Of a stretch of DNA of 17,016 nt, positions 1 to 7,726 are shown piece after piece. Position numbers and translations under genes: made by a program. Where the stretch lies: NCBI GenBank assembly GCA_021299565.1, contig JAJTHA010000038.1:1-17016 (forward strand), written 5' to 3'. The notes beneath the pieces were generated by a model. The model was given only the letters and a program-made list of their open reading frames with translations, was not told the origin of the DNA and searched no databases. This stretch comes from Candidatus Caenarcanales bacterium. GTDB lineage: Bacteria > Cyanobacteriota > Vampirovibrionia > LMEP-6097. The first letter of the stretch is position 1. Each line of letters begins with the position of its first letter.

Positions 1-309
1 ATTCATTTTGCTACTTTTATTGATCATCTCAACCAAAGTTTTTCTAAAAGTAATATCTTGCAAAATAAAGGTCATCATCAGACTCAAGATTGATCCTGCT
101 AAAATTCCTGTCCCTATTCCTAGTATCAAAACATCACTCAATTTAAGATCGTCAGTTGATTTTTTTTCTTTTCTAAATAAATAAACAGCAAGAATTCCAC
201 CAAAAATAAAATTGAAAAACAAAATACCATTAATTGGCAAGAACAACAAAGTGCACAATAACATTGTGACGGTAGTACTAATTAGAATTGGTCTAAAATA
301 TGGATCCAT
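1..309 (-). CDS. Partial small membrane protein of unknown function (N-terminal 103 residues)
   Basis: An open frame on the minus strand starts at ATG 309-307 and runs off the left edge, giving 103 residues beginning MDPYFRPILI. Three hydrophobic stretches (about residues 8-25, 28-45 and 58-83) suggest an integral membrane protein, with a charged RKEKKSTDD loop between the second and third. The start lies only 2 bp after the stop codon of the rodZ-like gene and has no clear Shine-Dalgarno sequence, so translation is probably coupled to that gene. I do not recognise the family. The operon position next to a rodZ-like gene hints at an envelope role, but this is inference only. The C-terminus is missing. 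Confidence 0.7.
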   Translation of the reverse strand, partial: MDPYFRPILISTTVTMLLCTLLFLPINGILFFNFIFGGILAVYLFRKEKKSTDDLKLSDVLILGIGTGILAGSILSLMMTFILQDITFRKTLVEMINKSSKMN

Positions 310-311
310 AA

Positions 312-1250
312 TTAATCGTCAGTAGTTAATCTTTTGAGCCAAGATTTTCTATTTTTGCGTTCATGCTGCTCTGCTGTTTCTGATTGATCTTGATTGACCA
401 CGGGGGCTACCGGTACAATCTTCTTAATTGGTTTGGGTGCAACTCGCTTGACGATTGGTTTAACTCTTACTGGTGCTGGCTTAACTATAGGCGCAACGAC
501 TTTGGGTCTCAAAGATTCAGGAAAATAAAATTTCATTTGCTGACCATTAGTACCAATTCTCTGAAACCCTTGCCCTTGATCAATAAAAGTTCCACCAGCA
601 TTACCTGTACTTAAAGCAAAACCAATTTCATCATACAACTCAAACAAAGTCGGTTTTTCTATAGTTCCTTCGAAAAGAATTTTTTTCGATCCTTGTCCAA
701 ATACCTGAAACCATGTTCTTTCTTGGATTTTCAATAATAACTTTATAGAGCCCTCGCCTTTGGTGATAGTCTCTATAATAGGTTCAATTTTTTTGATTGG
801 TTTAGAAGGCTCTTCCAGAACAGGTTTCGGAGCAGGTTCGTGTGGAATCATAGATCTTAGTGCGTAGACACCAATAGCAATTAATAGAATCACAATCAAT
901 ATATAAAGATGATAGAGCTGAAACACTGGTCCCGAGTGACTTTTAGCAAGCTTTTCTTGTTTTGGATTGTGACTATTGATCACATCTTGCAGAACAAAAT
1001 CTCCTTCAAGTTTACGATATTTTTCTATAATGCTCGGTGCATTAGTGATGTTTAAAGACTTTAGAATTTTAGTAAGAAAACCAATTAAATAAACACCTTC
1101 AGGAAGTTCTGCTCTTTCTCCGTTTTCAATATTTTGAATATGCTTTATAGAAACTTTAGAGCGCAAAGCAAGATCCTGGACGCCAAGCTGTTGGCGCTCA
1201 CGTGTTTGGCGAATCATTGCTCCTATTTCAACTAGTGGATCTTTTAGCAT
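312..1250 (-). CDS. RodZ-like protein: cytoplasmic HTH, one membrane segment, periplasmic DUF4115 domain
   Basis: The 312-residue product has the RodZ layout. An Xre/RodZ-type helix-turn-helix fills residues about 7-85 (IGAMIRQTRERQQLGVQDLA, then SKVSIKHIQNIENGE). A single membrane segment covers about 112-131 (LYHLYILIVILLIAIGVYAL). A Pro/Lys/Glu-rich linker follows, then a DUF4115-like beta domain at about 167-245 (SIKLLLKIQERTWFQVF is typical). In the family, RodZ links MreB filaments to the cell-wall machinery; many bacteria have looser homologues of uncertain role. The tail (about 249-312) is unusual: Val/Pro/Lys-rich, with repeated KP and APV units, then a basic end (RKNRKSWLKRL). The gene lies 16 bp after truB in the glyS operon. 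The domain assignment is firm, but the role as true RodZ is not proven. Confidence 0.85.
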   Translation of the reverse strand: MLKDPLVEIGAMIRQTRERQQLGVQDLALRSKVSIKHIQNIENGERAELPEGVYLIGFLTKILKSLNITNAPSIIEKYRKLEGDFVLQDVINSHNPKQEKLAKSHSGPVFQLYHLYILIVILLIAIGVYALRSMIPHEPAPKPVLEEPSKPIKKIEPIIETITKGEGSIKLLLKIQERTWFQVFGQGSKKILFEGTIEKPTLFELYDEIGFALSTGNAGGTFIDQGQGFQRIGTNGQQMKFYFPESLRPKVVAPIVKPAPVRVKPIVKRVAPKPIKKIVPVAPVVNQDQSETAEQHERKNRKSWLKRLTTDD

Positions 1251-1266
1251 CGGCTATAAATAAATG

Positions 1267-2148
1267 CTACAGCATTATTTTGGGTCTTAACTCAAAATCT
1301 CTACCTTTAAATAGAACTTGAGCTAGCCCAATAAGTTCCTCGTTTTCATTAAGACAAGCAGTAAAAGTTTCTAAATCATTATTAATTTGGTCAGGGAAGG
1401 AATCAATAAATACATTTTGTCCCTGTTGTAATTTCTGTTCTTGCTTAGTATCACAATGAATTTTTGGCAAATCTAAGAAATCTGTAGGAGCAGAGATCAA
1501 ATCTTCAATGGTCAACTCCTCATCATCCAAGTCTTCAAAACGAAAAGCCGAATGAATTTCGAAGCCATTAGATTCTAACCTTCTTAAAACAGTTAAATGT
1601 CCTCCAACGTCTCTTGCAATAGATCTTATATAAGTACCCTCAGAACAAATCACTTCTATTTCAGCTTTAGGGTAATCAAAACTTAAAAGATTAATTGCAG
1701 AAATATTCACAAGCTTCGGTTTGATATCGGTCAAATCCAAAGGCTGACCTTCTCGCATCAATTCATAAAGTTTTTTGCCATTTACTTTTTTCGCGCTATA
1801 TAGAGGCGGATACTGTTCGAAATTGCCTTGCATTGCATTTAATTTTGTCTCTAATTCTTCCTTAGAAATCATTTGCTGTCTTGCTTTCAGGCTTTGTCCG
1901 GTTAGATCATCTGTATCTGTGGTGAAAGATAAATCAATTTGTCCAAAATATTTCTTAGATTTTTTCAAAAAGCGAATTAGCCTAGTAGCAGAACCAACCG
2001 CAATCGGTAAAACTCCTGTAGCAAATGGATCCAAAGTACCAGCGTGACCGATTTGCTTGTAATTTAATAAGCGACGCAATCTAGCAACCACATCATGTGA
2101 AGTCCAATCAACAGGCTTATCAATGTTTAAAAATCCGCAGTAATCCAT
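1267..2148 (-). CDS. truB: tRNA pseudouridine(55) synthase TruB
   Basis: TruB converts U55 of the T-loop of most tRNAs to pseudouridine in the cytoplasm. The 293-residue product begins with the conserved FLNIDKPVDWTSHDVV segment. It carries the catalytic motif GHAGTLDPFATGVL with nucleophile Asp40, followed by ATRLIRFL, the YSAKKVNGKKLYELMREG loop and the CSEGTYIRSIARDVG motif. The C-terminal segment (about 230-293) resembles the small RNA-contacting domain of bacterial TruB. Length is normal. The ATG at 2148 lies 10 bp after the rbfA stop without an obvious Shine-Dalgarno, so it probably depends on the operon and on translation from rbfA. The rbfA-truB order is common in bacteria. Confidence 0.96.
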   Translation of the reverse strand: MDYCGFLNIDKPVDWTSHDVVARLRRLLNYKQIGHAGTLDPFATGVLPIAVGSATRLIRFLKKSKKYFGQIDLSFTTDTDDLTGQSLKARQQMISKEELETKLNAMQGNFEQYPPLYSAKKVNGKKLYELMREGQPLDLTDIKPKLVNISAINLLSFDYPKAEIEVICSEGTYIRSIARDVGGHLTVLRRLESNGFEIHSAFRFEDLDDEELTIEDLISAPTDFLDLPKIHCDTKQEQKLQQGQNVFIDSFPDQINNDLETFTACLNENEELIGLAQVLFKGRDFELRPKIML

Positions 2149-2158
2149 TTAATTAATT

Positions 2159-2551
2159 TTATTCTTCGTGGTGGCTTTGATCTTCTTCAACAATTTTATC
2201 AATCCAATCAACCATATCTACCGCTTTACTCAAAGAATCACTAGCTTGGAAAAACAATCTGGGGGCATATTTCAGGTTCAATCGTCTTCCAACTATCCCT
2301 CTTAAAAAACCAGAATTATCATTAAGCGCAGCTTGTGTGCTGATTCTTTCAACTTCTTTAGATGCTTCATCAGCACTAGAAAAAATTGAAAAAGAAACTC
2401 TAGCACTACTTAAACTAGAGTTAAGGCTCACTTCTACAATAGAAACAAACTGCGAAAGCCTATCATCCTTAATTCCGCCTTTTTGAATAAAGGCTCCCAA
2501 TTCTTTTTGAATAGCTCTTGCTACCTTTTCTCTTCTTTCGTAACTTTTCAT
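2159..2551 (-). CDS. rbfA: 30S ribosome-binding factor RbfA
   Basis: RbfA is a small KH-fold protein that binds the 30S subunit late in assembly and helps mature the 5' end of 16S rRNA. The 130-residue product has the family pattern: a basic N-terminus (YERREKVARAIQKELGAFIQ), the central VSIVEVSLNSSLSSARVSFSIF strand and helix region, and the segment LRGIVGRRLNLKYAPRLFFQASDSL, which matches the usual R..L..R..P.L.F..D core. The KH signature Ala-x-Gly is less clear in this copy. The ATG overlaps the glyS stop in an ATGA (2548-2551), so the two genes are translationally coupled. Confidence 0.93.
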   Translation of the reverse strand: MKSYERREKVARAIQKELGAFIQKGGIKDDRLSQFVSIVEVSLNSSLSSARVSFSIFSSADEASKEVERISTQAALNDNSGFLRGIVGRRLNLKYAPRLFFQASDSLSKAVDMVDWIDKIVEEDQSHHEE

Positions 2552-4665
2552 AATAAACTAAAATCACAGATACCTGCGAAAACCTTACTTGCATATTTGA
2601 CCAAATTTTTACGATTACGTCTCAATTCTTGATCATCAACATTAACTAAAATCTTGTCGAAAAACTCATTTATAGGTTCAACAAGCTCCAATAATTTAGT
2701 AGATTCGTGGTTTGCTAATTTTTCAATCGGCATATCAACTGACTGTATAGCAGTCAGGAACTTCATTTCAGGCTCTTCTTTAATCAATTGAGTGTTTATA
2801 GTATTTAAAACTCCAGATGACTCCTGATCTTTTGCAGCAATATTAATCACTCTCGTAATTGCTTCAGTTAATTTCGAAAATCTGAAATCATTTTTCAAAG
2901 AAGCAAAAGCATGAATAGTAGAATGTCTAAGTCTTAATTCTCTAAGAGGATTTGGTAAAGCTAGAACCGCTTTGTTCACTTTTATATCTTTATGGAATAT
3001 TTCAAAAACAAACTCTAATCTGCTCTCCAAAAAATCTCTTACAAGATTAAAACAATCTTGCCAATTAAGTTCTGGAACTTCATACTCTTTACGTTCATCA
3101 CCACGACCTTTGATCTTCTTGATCATTTGTCCTTGTCCAAAATCTGCTTGCTGCAATTCAATAGCTTTTAATAATAATTTTTCTAAGTCTAGATCTAAAT
3201 TGTTATCAACGATAATCTCTAAAAGACCATTAGCCTGCCTTCTCAAAGCAAAAGGGTCCGCTGAACCAGTCGGCAATTTACCCATAGCAAAAGCAATAAC
3301 TATATTATCGAGTTTGTCTATTATAGAAAGGATTTTACCAGCCTCTGTCTCTGGCTCATCATCACCACTAAACCTTGGTTTGTAATGCTCAGAAACCGCA
3401 TCCACAATGATCTTGCTATATCCTTGCTTAGCTAGATATATGCCTCCAATTTGACCTTGCAACTCAGTAAACTCAAAAACTAAATTAGTACTTAGATCAG
3501 TTTTACAAAGCCTCGCCGCTTGGATAATATCCTGATCAATAGGCAGTTTCAACTCAAGCAGAAAATATTCAGCTAGCTTTGCTAGTCTTGTTGATTTTTG
3601 CAGCATATTGCCTTTGAGGAAATTTAGTTTTTCAAGCTTTATCAATCTTTCTTCCTGAGACAATTTGGTATCTTCTTGCACAAAAAATTCGGCATCTTTG
3701 AAACGAGGAATAATTACTTTTTCATTTCCTGATTTGATATTTGCTCTTGCTTCAGGCAAATGGTTGTTTGCTACTGCAATAAACTTACTAATTAGCTTGC
3801 CATTTTTTTGAAGAGGTAAGTATCTTTGATGATGAATCATTACTGTTTCCAAGACACAATCAGGGACAACCAAGAACTTTTCATCAAACTCACAGAGAAT
3901 TGGACTTGGATTTTCTGTAATTAAAGCTACTTCTTCTAAAAGCTTTTCATCAAGTATCAAATCCGCACCAATAGATTGAGCCAAAGCTTTTGAATCACTA
4001 ATGATTTTAGCTTTTCTATCTTCAAAAGAAACCCAAACAAATTTGCGTTCAAGCTCTTCTTTGTATTGCTTGAGGCTAGTCACTTCAAAAGCTGCTGGTG
4101 ACAAGAATCTATGACCATAACTCAAATTAGAAGATTTGATTTTTTCGATTTGAAAATCTACTGAAGTTAATTTAGAATCACTTTCAACCAAAATTGCCAT
4201 AAGCCATTGCAGAGGTCTAGCAAACTTCATATCACCATCTGCCGATCTCATAAATCTCACACCTGGCGTAGATGAGATTATTTGGCAAAGATTTTCTTCG
4301 AGTAATTGTTTGGGATTCTTTGCTTTAATTATTTGCTTTGCATACAAATATCCATCTTTAAAAAAAACATCTTCTTTATTTAAATTATTTTTTCTTATAA
4401 AGCCTTCAGCCGCTTGATTTAGATTTCCGTCAGCTGATTTAGCGATAGATTCAGGTGGACCTTTAATCTCCTGTTCTTGATCTTGAATATTAAGATTTAT
4501 GTTATCAAAAGACCAGAACAAACGTCTTGGGCTGTAATAACAAAGAGATTTGATATTGTTATCATTAAGGACTTTGAGAATTTCATCTCTGATATAATTG
4601 GAAATATTAACTATTTGACCTGCTGGAAGTTCTTCTGCGCCGATTTCAAAAAGAAAATTTGCCAT
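2548..4665 (-). CDS. glyS: Glycyl-tRNA synthetase beta subunit GlyS
   Basis: GlyS is the large beta chain of the alpha2-beta2 glycyl-tRNA synthetase and binds and helps aminoacylate tRNA-Gly together with GlyQ. The 705-residue product has the family opening ANFLFEIGAEELPAGQ and family segments such as FEVTSLKQY, VVPDCVLETVMIHHQRYLPL, KLDNIVIAFAMGKLPTGSADPFALRRQANGLLEII, and a C-terminal DALR-type anticodon-binding region. The start is set at ATG 4665-4663 because family members begin at this point; an upstream in-frame TTG at 4698 would add 11 residues that look unlike the family. glyQ is not adjacent: the upstream neighbour is the divergent yidD. The stop overlaps the rbfA start by 4 bp. Expression probably comes from the promoter at 4703-4732. 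Confidence 0.96.
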   Translation of the reverse strand: MANFLFEIGAEELPAGQIVNISNYIRDEILKVLNDNNIKSLCYYSPRRLFWSFDNINLNIQDQEQEIKGPPESIAKSADGNLNQAAEGFIRKNNLNKEDVFFKDGYLYAKQIIKAKNPKQLLEENLCQIISSTPGVRFMRSADGDMKFARPLQWLMAILVESDSKLTSVDFQIEKIKSSNLSYGHRFLSPAAFEVTSLKQYKEELERKFVWVSFEDRKAKIISDSKALAQSIGADLILDEKLLEEVALITENPSPILCEFDEKFLVVPDCVLETVMIHHQRYLPLQKNGKLISKFIAVANNHLPEARANIKSGNEKVIIPRFKDAEFFVQEDTKLSQEERLIKLEKLNFLKGNMLQKSTRLAKLAEYFLLELKLPIDQDIIQAARLCKTDLSTNLVFEFTELQGQIGGIYLAKQGYSKIIVDAVSEHYKPRFSGDDEPETEAGKILSIIDKLDNIVIAFAMGKLPTGSADPFALRRQANGLLEIIVDNNLDLDLEKLLLKAIELQQADFGQGQMIKKIKGRGDERKEYEVPELNWQDCFNLVRDFLESRLEFVFEIFHKDIKVNKAVLALPNPLRELRLRHSTIHAFASLKNDFRFSKLTEAITRVINIAAKDQESSGVLNTINTQLIKEEPEMKFLTAIQSVDMPIEKLANHESTKLLELVEPINEFFDKILVNVDDQELRRNRKNLVKYASKVFAGICDFSLL

Positions 4666-4900
4666 GTTATTTACCACTTTATTAGCCAAGCTTACCAAGA
4701 AAATTATATGCTCATTAATACAGCTCTATCAAGCTACCGCAATTATTAGAAGCCCTGCTTGTCGTTTTGAGCCTAGCTGTTCTGAGTATTCCCGCCAGGC
4801 AATTGAGTTACACGGCATTATTAAAGGCTCAAATCTAAGCCTGAAAAGATTATTAAGATGTCATCCTTGGGGTAAAAGTGGTTATGACCCAGTCAATTAA
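4664..4900 (+). CDS. yidD: Membrane protein insertion efficiency factor YidD
   Basis: YidD is a small membrane-peripheral protein that assists YidC-dependent insertion of inner-membrane proteins. The 78-residue product contains an amphipathic N-terminal helix (about 1-28), the cysteine-rich core CRFEPSCSEYSRQAIELHG and the signature LKRLLRCHPWGKSGYDPV. Only one ordinary start codon is available, ATG 4664. Its first two bases pair with the last two of the divergent glyS ATG in a shared CATG. In many bacteria yidD lies between rnpA and yidC; here it instead heads a block with a nitrilase gene, pyrK, grpE and truA. Its 3' end overlaps the nitrilase gene by 17 bp. No convincing promoter was found upstream; it would have to lie inside glyS. 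Confidence 0.93.
   Translation: MLFTTLLAKLTKKIICSLIQLYQATAIIRSPACRFEPSCSEYSRQAIELHGIIKGSNLSLKRLLRCHPWGKSGYDPVN
4703..4732 (-). promoter_or_regulatory. Sigma-70-type promoter of the glyS operon, inside yidD
   Basis: On the minus strand TTGATA (4732-4727, 5 of 6 to consensus) is followed after 18 bp by a perfect TATAAT (4708-4703). Transcription would start near 4696, giving a leader of about 31 nt before the glyS ATG at 4665. The whole promoter lies within the coding sequence of the divergent yidD gene. Confidence 0.65.
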
Positions 4901-5690
4901 CGCAGCTGTCATACAGTTCAATAGCTCTAGCGACAAAAAAGCTAATCTCACAAAAATCAGTCAAATGATAACTGAAGCCGCAAAAAAAGCTAGTTTGATC
5001 TGCTTACCAGAGGTTTTCAATTTTAGATCTTCAGATCTAGAATTGAGCCGAGCAAACGCAGAAGAGATTTCTGGCACTAGCATTAACACTATTCAAAAAC
5101 TCGCAGAGTCGCTCAATGTAAGCATTTTAGCGGGTAGCATTTATTTAAAAGAGAATAACGAGCAAAAACCTTTTAATAGTTCTATCTTGATTTCAAACTT
5201 GGGCAAGATCATTTGTCGCTACGATAAAATTCATTTGTTTGATGTGACTGTAGACAACAAAGAAATACTAGAATCAAACAAAACCCAGTCAGGGACTAAA
5301 ATTGCGCTAGCTGAGTTAGAAGGCTTTAAAATAGGCCTGTCGATTTGCTACGACTTGAGATTTCCTGAATTATATAGAAAATATTCTGGTGCAGAGATAT
5401 TACTTGTGCCATCTGCGTTTACCTATACGACCGGTAAAGCCCACTGGCATAGTTTACTGAGAGCAAGAGCAATAGAGAATCAAGCCTATGTCATAGCTCC
5501 TAATCAATGGGGCAAAGCAGATGAAAAAATGACTAATTGCTACGGACATAGCATGATCATTGATCCTTGGGGTAATATTATTGCTGAAGCGAAAGAAGAT
5601 CAGGATGAAATAATTTACGCAAAATTAGACCTTGATTTTCTCAACAAAATTCGCGCTCAAATGCCTTGCCTCAATCACAAAAAACTCTAA
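4884..5690 (+). CDS. Nitrilase-superfamily amidohydrolase (Nit/omega-amidase-like)
   Basis: This is a carbon-nitrogen hydrolase of the nitrilase superfamily, closest by eye to the Nit1/Nit2-type branch that hydrolyses omega-amides or deaminated glutathione. The catalytic triad is present: Glu43 in ICLPEVFNF, Lys115 in YDKIHLFDV and Cys155 in SICYDLRFPELYR. The following FTYTTGKAHWHSLLRARAIENQAYVIAPNQ and SMIIDPWGNI segments are typical of this branch. Length is about 268 residues, normal for a stand-alone member. The start could be ATG 4884 (chosen; a GGGG at 4869-4872 is 11 bases upstream) or GTG 4878, which adds two residues. The gene overlaps yidD by 17 bp and its TAA shares one base with the pyrK ATG. 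The substrate cannot be told from sequence. Confidence 0.9.
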   Translation: MTQSINAAVIQFNSSSDKKANLTKISQMITEAAKKASLICLPEVFNFRSSDLELSRANAEEISGTSINTIQKLAESLNVSILAGSIYLKENNEQKPFNSSILISNLGKIICRYDKIHLFDVTVDNKEILESNKTQSGTKIALAELEGFKIGLSICYDLRFPELYRKYSGAEILLVPSAFTYTTGKAHWHSLLRARAIENQAYVIAPNQWGKADEKMTNCYGHSMIIDPWGNIIAEAKEDQDEIIYAKLDLDFLNKIRAQMPCLNHKKL

Positions 5691-6469
5691 TGCAAATACA
5701 TTTACTTAAAATCAAATCAAACACTCTCATAGCCGATAAAATTTATAAGCTTGAGTTGTACGGTAATTTTGATTTACAAGAATTTAGACCAGGAAGATTT
5801 CTGCATATCAAATGCTCTGAATCACTTGATCCATTGTTAAGACGACCAATGAGCATTTGTGATCTGAATGATAATGGTGATTTGATGACGGTTTTATATA
5901 GGGCAGAAGGGCGCGGGACTCAATTATTGAGCCAAAAGCAAGCTGGTGAGATACTGGATGTTTTGGCGCCATTAGGTAGTCACTTCGAATTAGAACAAAA
6001 CAAAAATAATTCAAAAATACTTTTAGTTGGTGGCGGAATTGGCGTACCTCCTTTATTTTATTTGGGGCGCAAGCTAAAAGCACTTGGTCATGAAATCGAA
6101 TCAGTATTGGGATTTGCTTCTGCCAAAGATATTTTTTATGAAAACGATTTTCAGGCTTTGGGCAAAACCACAATCTGCACAGTTGACGGAACTCATGGGC
6201 AAAAAGGCTTTGTTACAAAATATTTATCTAGTGATTACGATACTCTTTATGCTTGCGGTCCAAATCCAATGTTAAAAGCTCTACAGGAGATTATTCCAGC
6301 TGATAAAAGAGCCTTTATCTCTGTTGAAGAGCGCATGGGCTGCGGAGTAGGTGCTTGTTTGGCTTGTGTTTGCAAAACTCAAAATTTAGAGAAGTACAAA
6401 TCAGGTTATGTAAGAGTCTGTACTGAAGGACCTGTGTTTGCTATTGCTGATGTTATAATTAATCATTAG
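5690..6469 (+). CDS. pyrK: Dihydroorotate dehydrogenase electron-transfer subunit PyrK
   Basis: PyrK carries FAD and a [2Fe-2S] cluster and passes electrons from the PyrD subunit to NAD+ during pyrimidine synthesis. The 259-residue product shows the ferredoxin-reductase layout: an N-terminal FAD-binding barrel with RRPMSI (51-56), an NAD-binding domain starting at LLVGGGIGVPPLF, CGPNPMLKAL, and a C-terminal cluster site with Cys218, Cys223, Cys226 and Cys244 (GCGVGACLACVC, then VRVCTEGPVF). The ATG at 5690 overlaps the preceding stop as TAATG and gives the family-length N-terminus; an upstream TTG at 5666 would add eight poor-fitting residues. pyrD is not in the window. A related ferredoxin-reductase subunit is the alternative, but the cysteine pattern and VFAI ending favour PyrK. 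Confidence 0.88.
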   Translation: MQIHLLKIKSNTLIADKIYKLELYGNFDLQEFRPGRFLHIKCSESLDPLLRRPMSICDLNDNGDLMTVLYRAEGRGTQLLSQKQAGEILDVLAPLGSHFELEQNKNNSKILLVGGGIGVPPLFYLGRKLKALGHEIESVLGFASAKDIFYENDFQALGKTTICTVDGTHGQKGFVTKYLSSDYDTLYACGPNPMLKALQEIIPADKRAFISVEERMGCGVGACLACVCKTQNLEKYKSGYVRVCTEGPVFAIADVIINH

Positions 6470-6470
6470 T

Positions 6471-7013
6471 ATGGATCTAAGCGATTTACATAAAGAACCC
6501 CAAAATCAAGAAGCATCAGAAGAACAACAACAAGTCAAACAGGAATGGCTTGATAAAGGTTCTAGTGGGGTTAACGAACTTAAAGCGAAGTATGACGATC
6601 TTGAAGATAGTTACAAAAGACTATGGGCTGATCAGCAAAATATGCTTAATCGATTCAATCGTGAAAGACAAGATATACAAAAATACGCAACTATCAATAC
6701 TTTACAATCGATTTTGCCGGCGATAGATAATTTTGATTTTGCTAAAAAAAGTCTTACCGAAAACACCAGTTTTACTGATATCGTCAAAAGTATAGATATG
6801 CTTAGAGAACAATTGATTATGAGCCTCAAGGCTGTTGGCTTAGAGGAAGTTGACACCAATTGTCTTTATAACCCTGAGCTGCACGAAGCTGTATCAAATA
6901 TTGCGATGCCCGACAAAGAAGAAGGTACTATTATTGAGGTACTAAAAAAAGGCTATCGTATTAAAGACAAAGTTGTCAGAGTTGCAACTGTTGTTGTTAG
7001 CAGCAAAGCATAA
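6471..7013 (+). CDS. grpE: Nucleotide exchange factor GrpE
   Basis: GrpE releases ADP from DnaK and so drives the Hsp70 folding cycle in the cytoplasm. The 180-residue product has an acidic, Gln/Glu-rich N-terminus, a long coiled-coil helix (about 30-75, including DDLEDSYKRLWADQQNMLNRF), and the C-terminal beta domain with the family segments ILPAIDNFDFA, GLEEVDT, YNPELHEAVSN and VLKKGYRIKDKVVRVATVVVS. The ATG lies one base after the pyrK stop with no visible Shine-Dalgarno. dnaK, dnaJ and hrcA are not beside it, which is less common than the usual hrcA-grpE-dnaK-dnaJ grouping. No CIRCE element was noticed upstream. Confidence 0.94.
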   Translation: MDLSDLHKEPQNQEASEEQQQVKQEWLDKGSSGVNELKAKYDDLEDSYKRLWADQQNMLNRFNRERQDIQKYATINTLQSILPAIDNFDFAKKSLTENTSFTDIVKSIDMLREQLIMSLKAVGLEEVDTNCLYNPELHEAVSNIAMPDKEEGTIIEVLKKGYRIKDKVVRVATVVVSSKA

Positions 7014-7015
7014 AA

Positions 7016-7705
7016 GTGTTTAACTATAAATTCACGCTTGAATATAATGGGGCAGATTTTTTTGGCTCACAAAGACAAGATAAGCATCGAACGGTTCAAG
7101 GAGAGCTGGAGAGTGCTTTGTCAAAGTTTTTGAAAGTTGATATTGAAAGCAATTTTGCAGGTAGAACTGATGCTGGAGTGCATGCAATTGGTCAAGTGGT
7201 GAACTTCAAGATACCTTTTGAACTAGAGCTAGCCAAGTCCAATCCTACAAAGCTTTTGATCTCACTCAATTCTCAATTACCAAAAGATATGGTACTCACA
7301 AAAGTCGAAATGGTGGCAGAAGATTTTCATGCCAGATATAGCGCAAAATCTCGTGAATATATGTATAAAATCTTCAATCGCAGTGATAGACCAGTTTTAA
7401 GGCTTGATTCTCTGATGTGGCTCAAAGAAACAATTGACATTGACAAAGTCATCGCAAAATCAAAATCTTTTATGGGTGAGTTGGATGCAACAAAATATAG
7501 CAAAGACTGTGAGGCTGAATCAATGAGCCTTATTCAACGCTCAGAAATTATTGTCGAATCTAAATATTGTTTCAAATATTTTGTCAAAGCAAATAAGTTT
7601 TATAGACATATGGTTAGGCGAATGGTTGGGGATTTACTTTTTGATAATCCCAATTATTCCGCTCCTGCTGAGGGCTTGACTCTTATTAAAGTAGACTATA
7701 GCTAA
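7016..7705 (+). CDS. truA: tRNA pseudouridine(38-40) synthase TruA, with a shortened C-terminal region
   Basis: TruA modifies uridines 38-40 in the anticodon arm of many tRNAs. The 229-residue product has YKFTLEYNGADFFGSQRQ, the catalytic AGRTDAGVHAIGQV with nucleophile Asp52, ARYSAKSREYMYKIFNR and FYRHMVRRMVG. The start is GTG 7016, two bases after the grpE stop, giving a family-like N-terminus and no Shine-Dalgarno. The segment between HMVRRMVGDLLF and APAEGLTLIKVDYS is about 20 residues shorter than in the E. coli type, so a helix usually found there appears to be missing. The catalytic core is intact, so activity is still likely. Total length is at the low end for the family. Confidence 0.93.
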   Translation: MFNYKFTLEYNGADFFGSQRQDKHRTVQGELESALSKFLKVDIESNFAGRTDAGVHAIGQVVNFKIPFELELAKSNPTKLLISLNSQLPKDMVLTKVEMVAEDFHARYSAKSREYMYKIFNRSDRPVLRLDSLMWLKETIDIDKVIAKSKSFMGELDATKYSKDCEAESMSLIQRSEIIVESKYCFKYFVKANKFYRHMVRRMVGDLLFDNPNYSAPAEGLTLIKVDYS

Positions 7706-7720
7706 ATATGACTATATAAT
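7692..7720 (+). promoter_or_regulatory. Promoter of bamA, giving a probable leaderless mRNA
   Basis: A perfect TATAAT box lies at 7715-7720. TAGACT at 7692-7697, 17 bp upstream, is a fair -35 match (4 of 6). Only six bases (ATTGCG) separate the -10 box from the GTG start of bamA, so transcription should begin at or within a base or two of the start codon. The 5' part overlaps the end of truA. Confidence 0.6.
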
Positions 7721-7726
7721 ATTGCG

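Noticed and set aside
384..614. Plus-strand frame opposite the rodZ-like gene
   Set aside because: Antisense shadow of a gene with clear domains; composition is not protein-like.
1263..1276. Palindrome AATGCTACAGCATT at the truB stop as a terminator
   Set aside because: Only a 6-bp stem with a 2-nt loop and no T-run in the direction of transcription; the operon continues through it.
2972..3385. Long plus-strand frame (137 codons) inside glyS
   Set aside because: It lies antisense within conserved GlyS sequence, has no start signal, and its product shows no domain.
4593..4598. Plus-strand TATAAT within glyS as a yidD promoter
   Set aside because: The nearest TTGAGA is only 13 bp away and no proper -35 exists, so it was not called.
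4666..4698. Longer glyS form starting at TTG 4698
   Set aside because: The extra 11 residues do not resemble the family N-terminus, and the ATG at 4665 fits exactly; TTG would also need a start almost on the -10 box.
5666..5689. Longer pyrK form starting at TTG 5666
   Set aside because: It adds eight residues encoded by the overlap with the nitrilase gene, and the TAATG-coupled ATG at 5690 fits family length.
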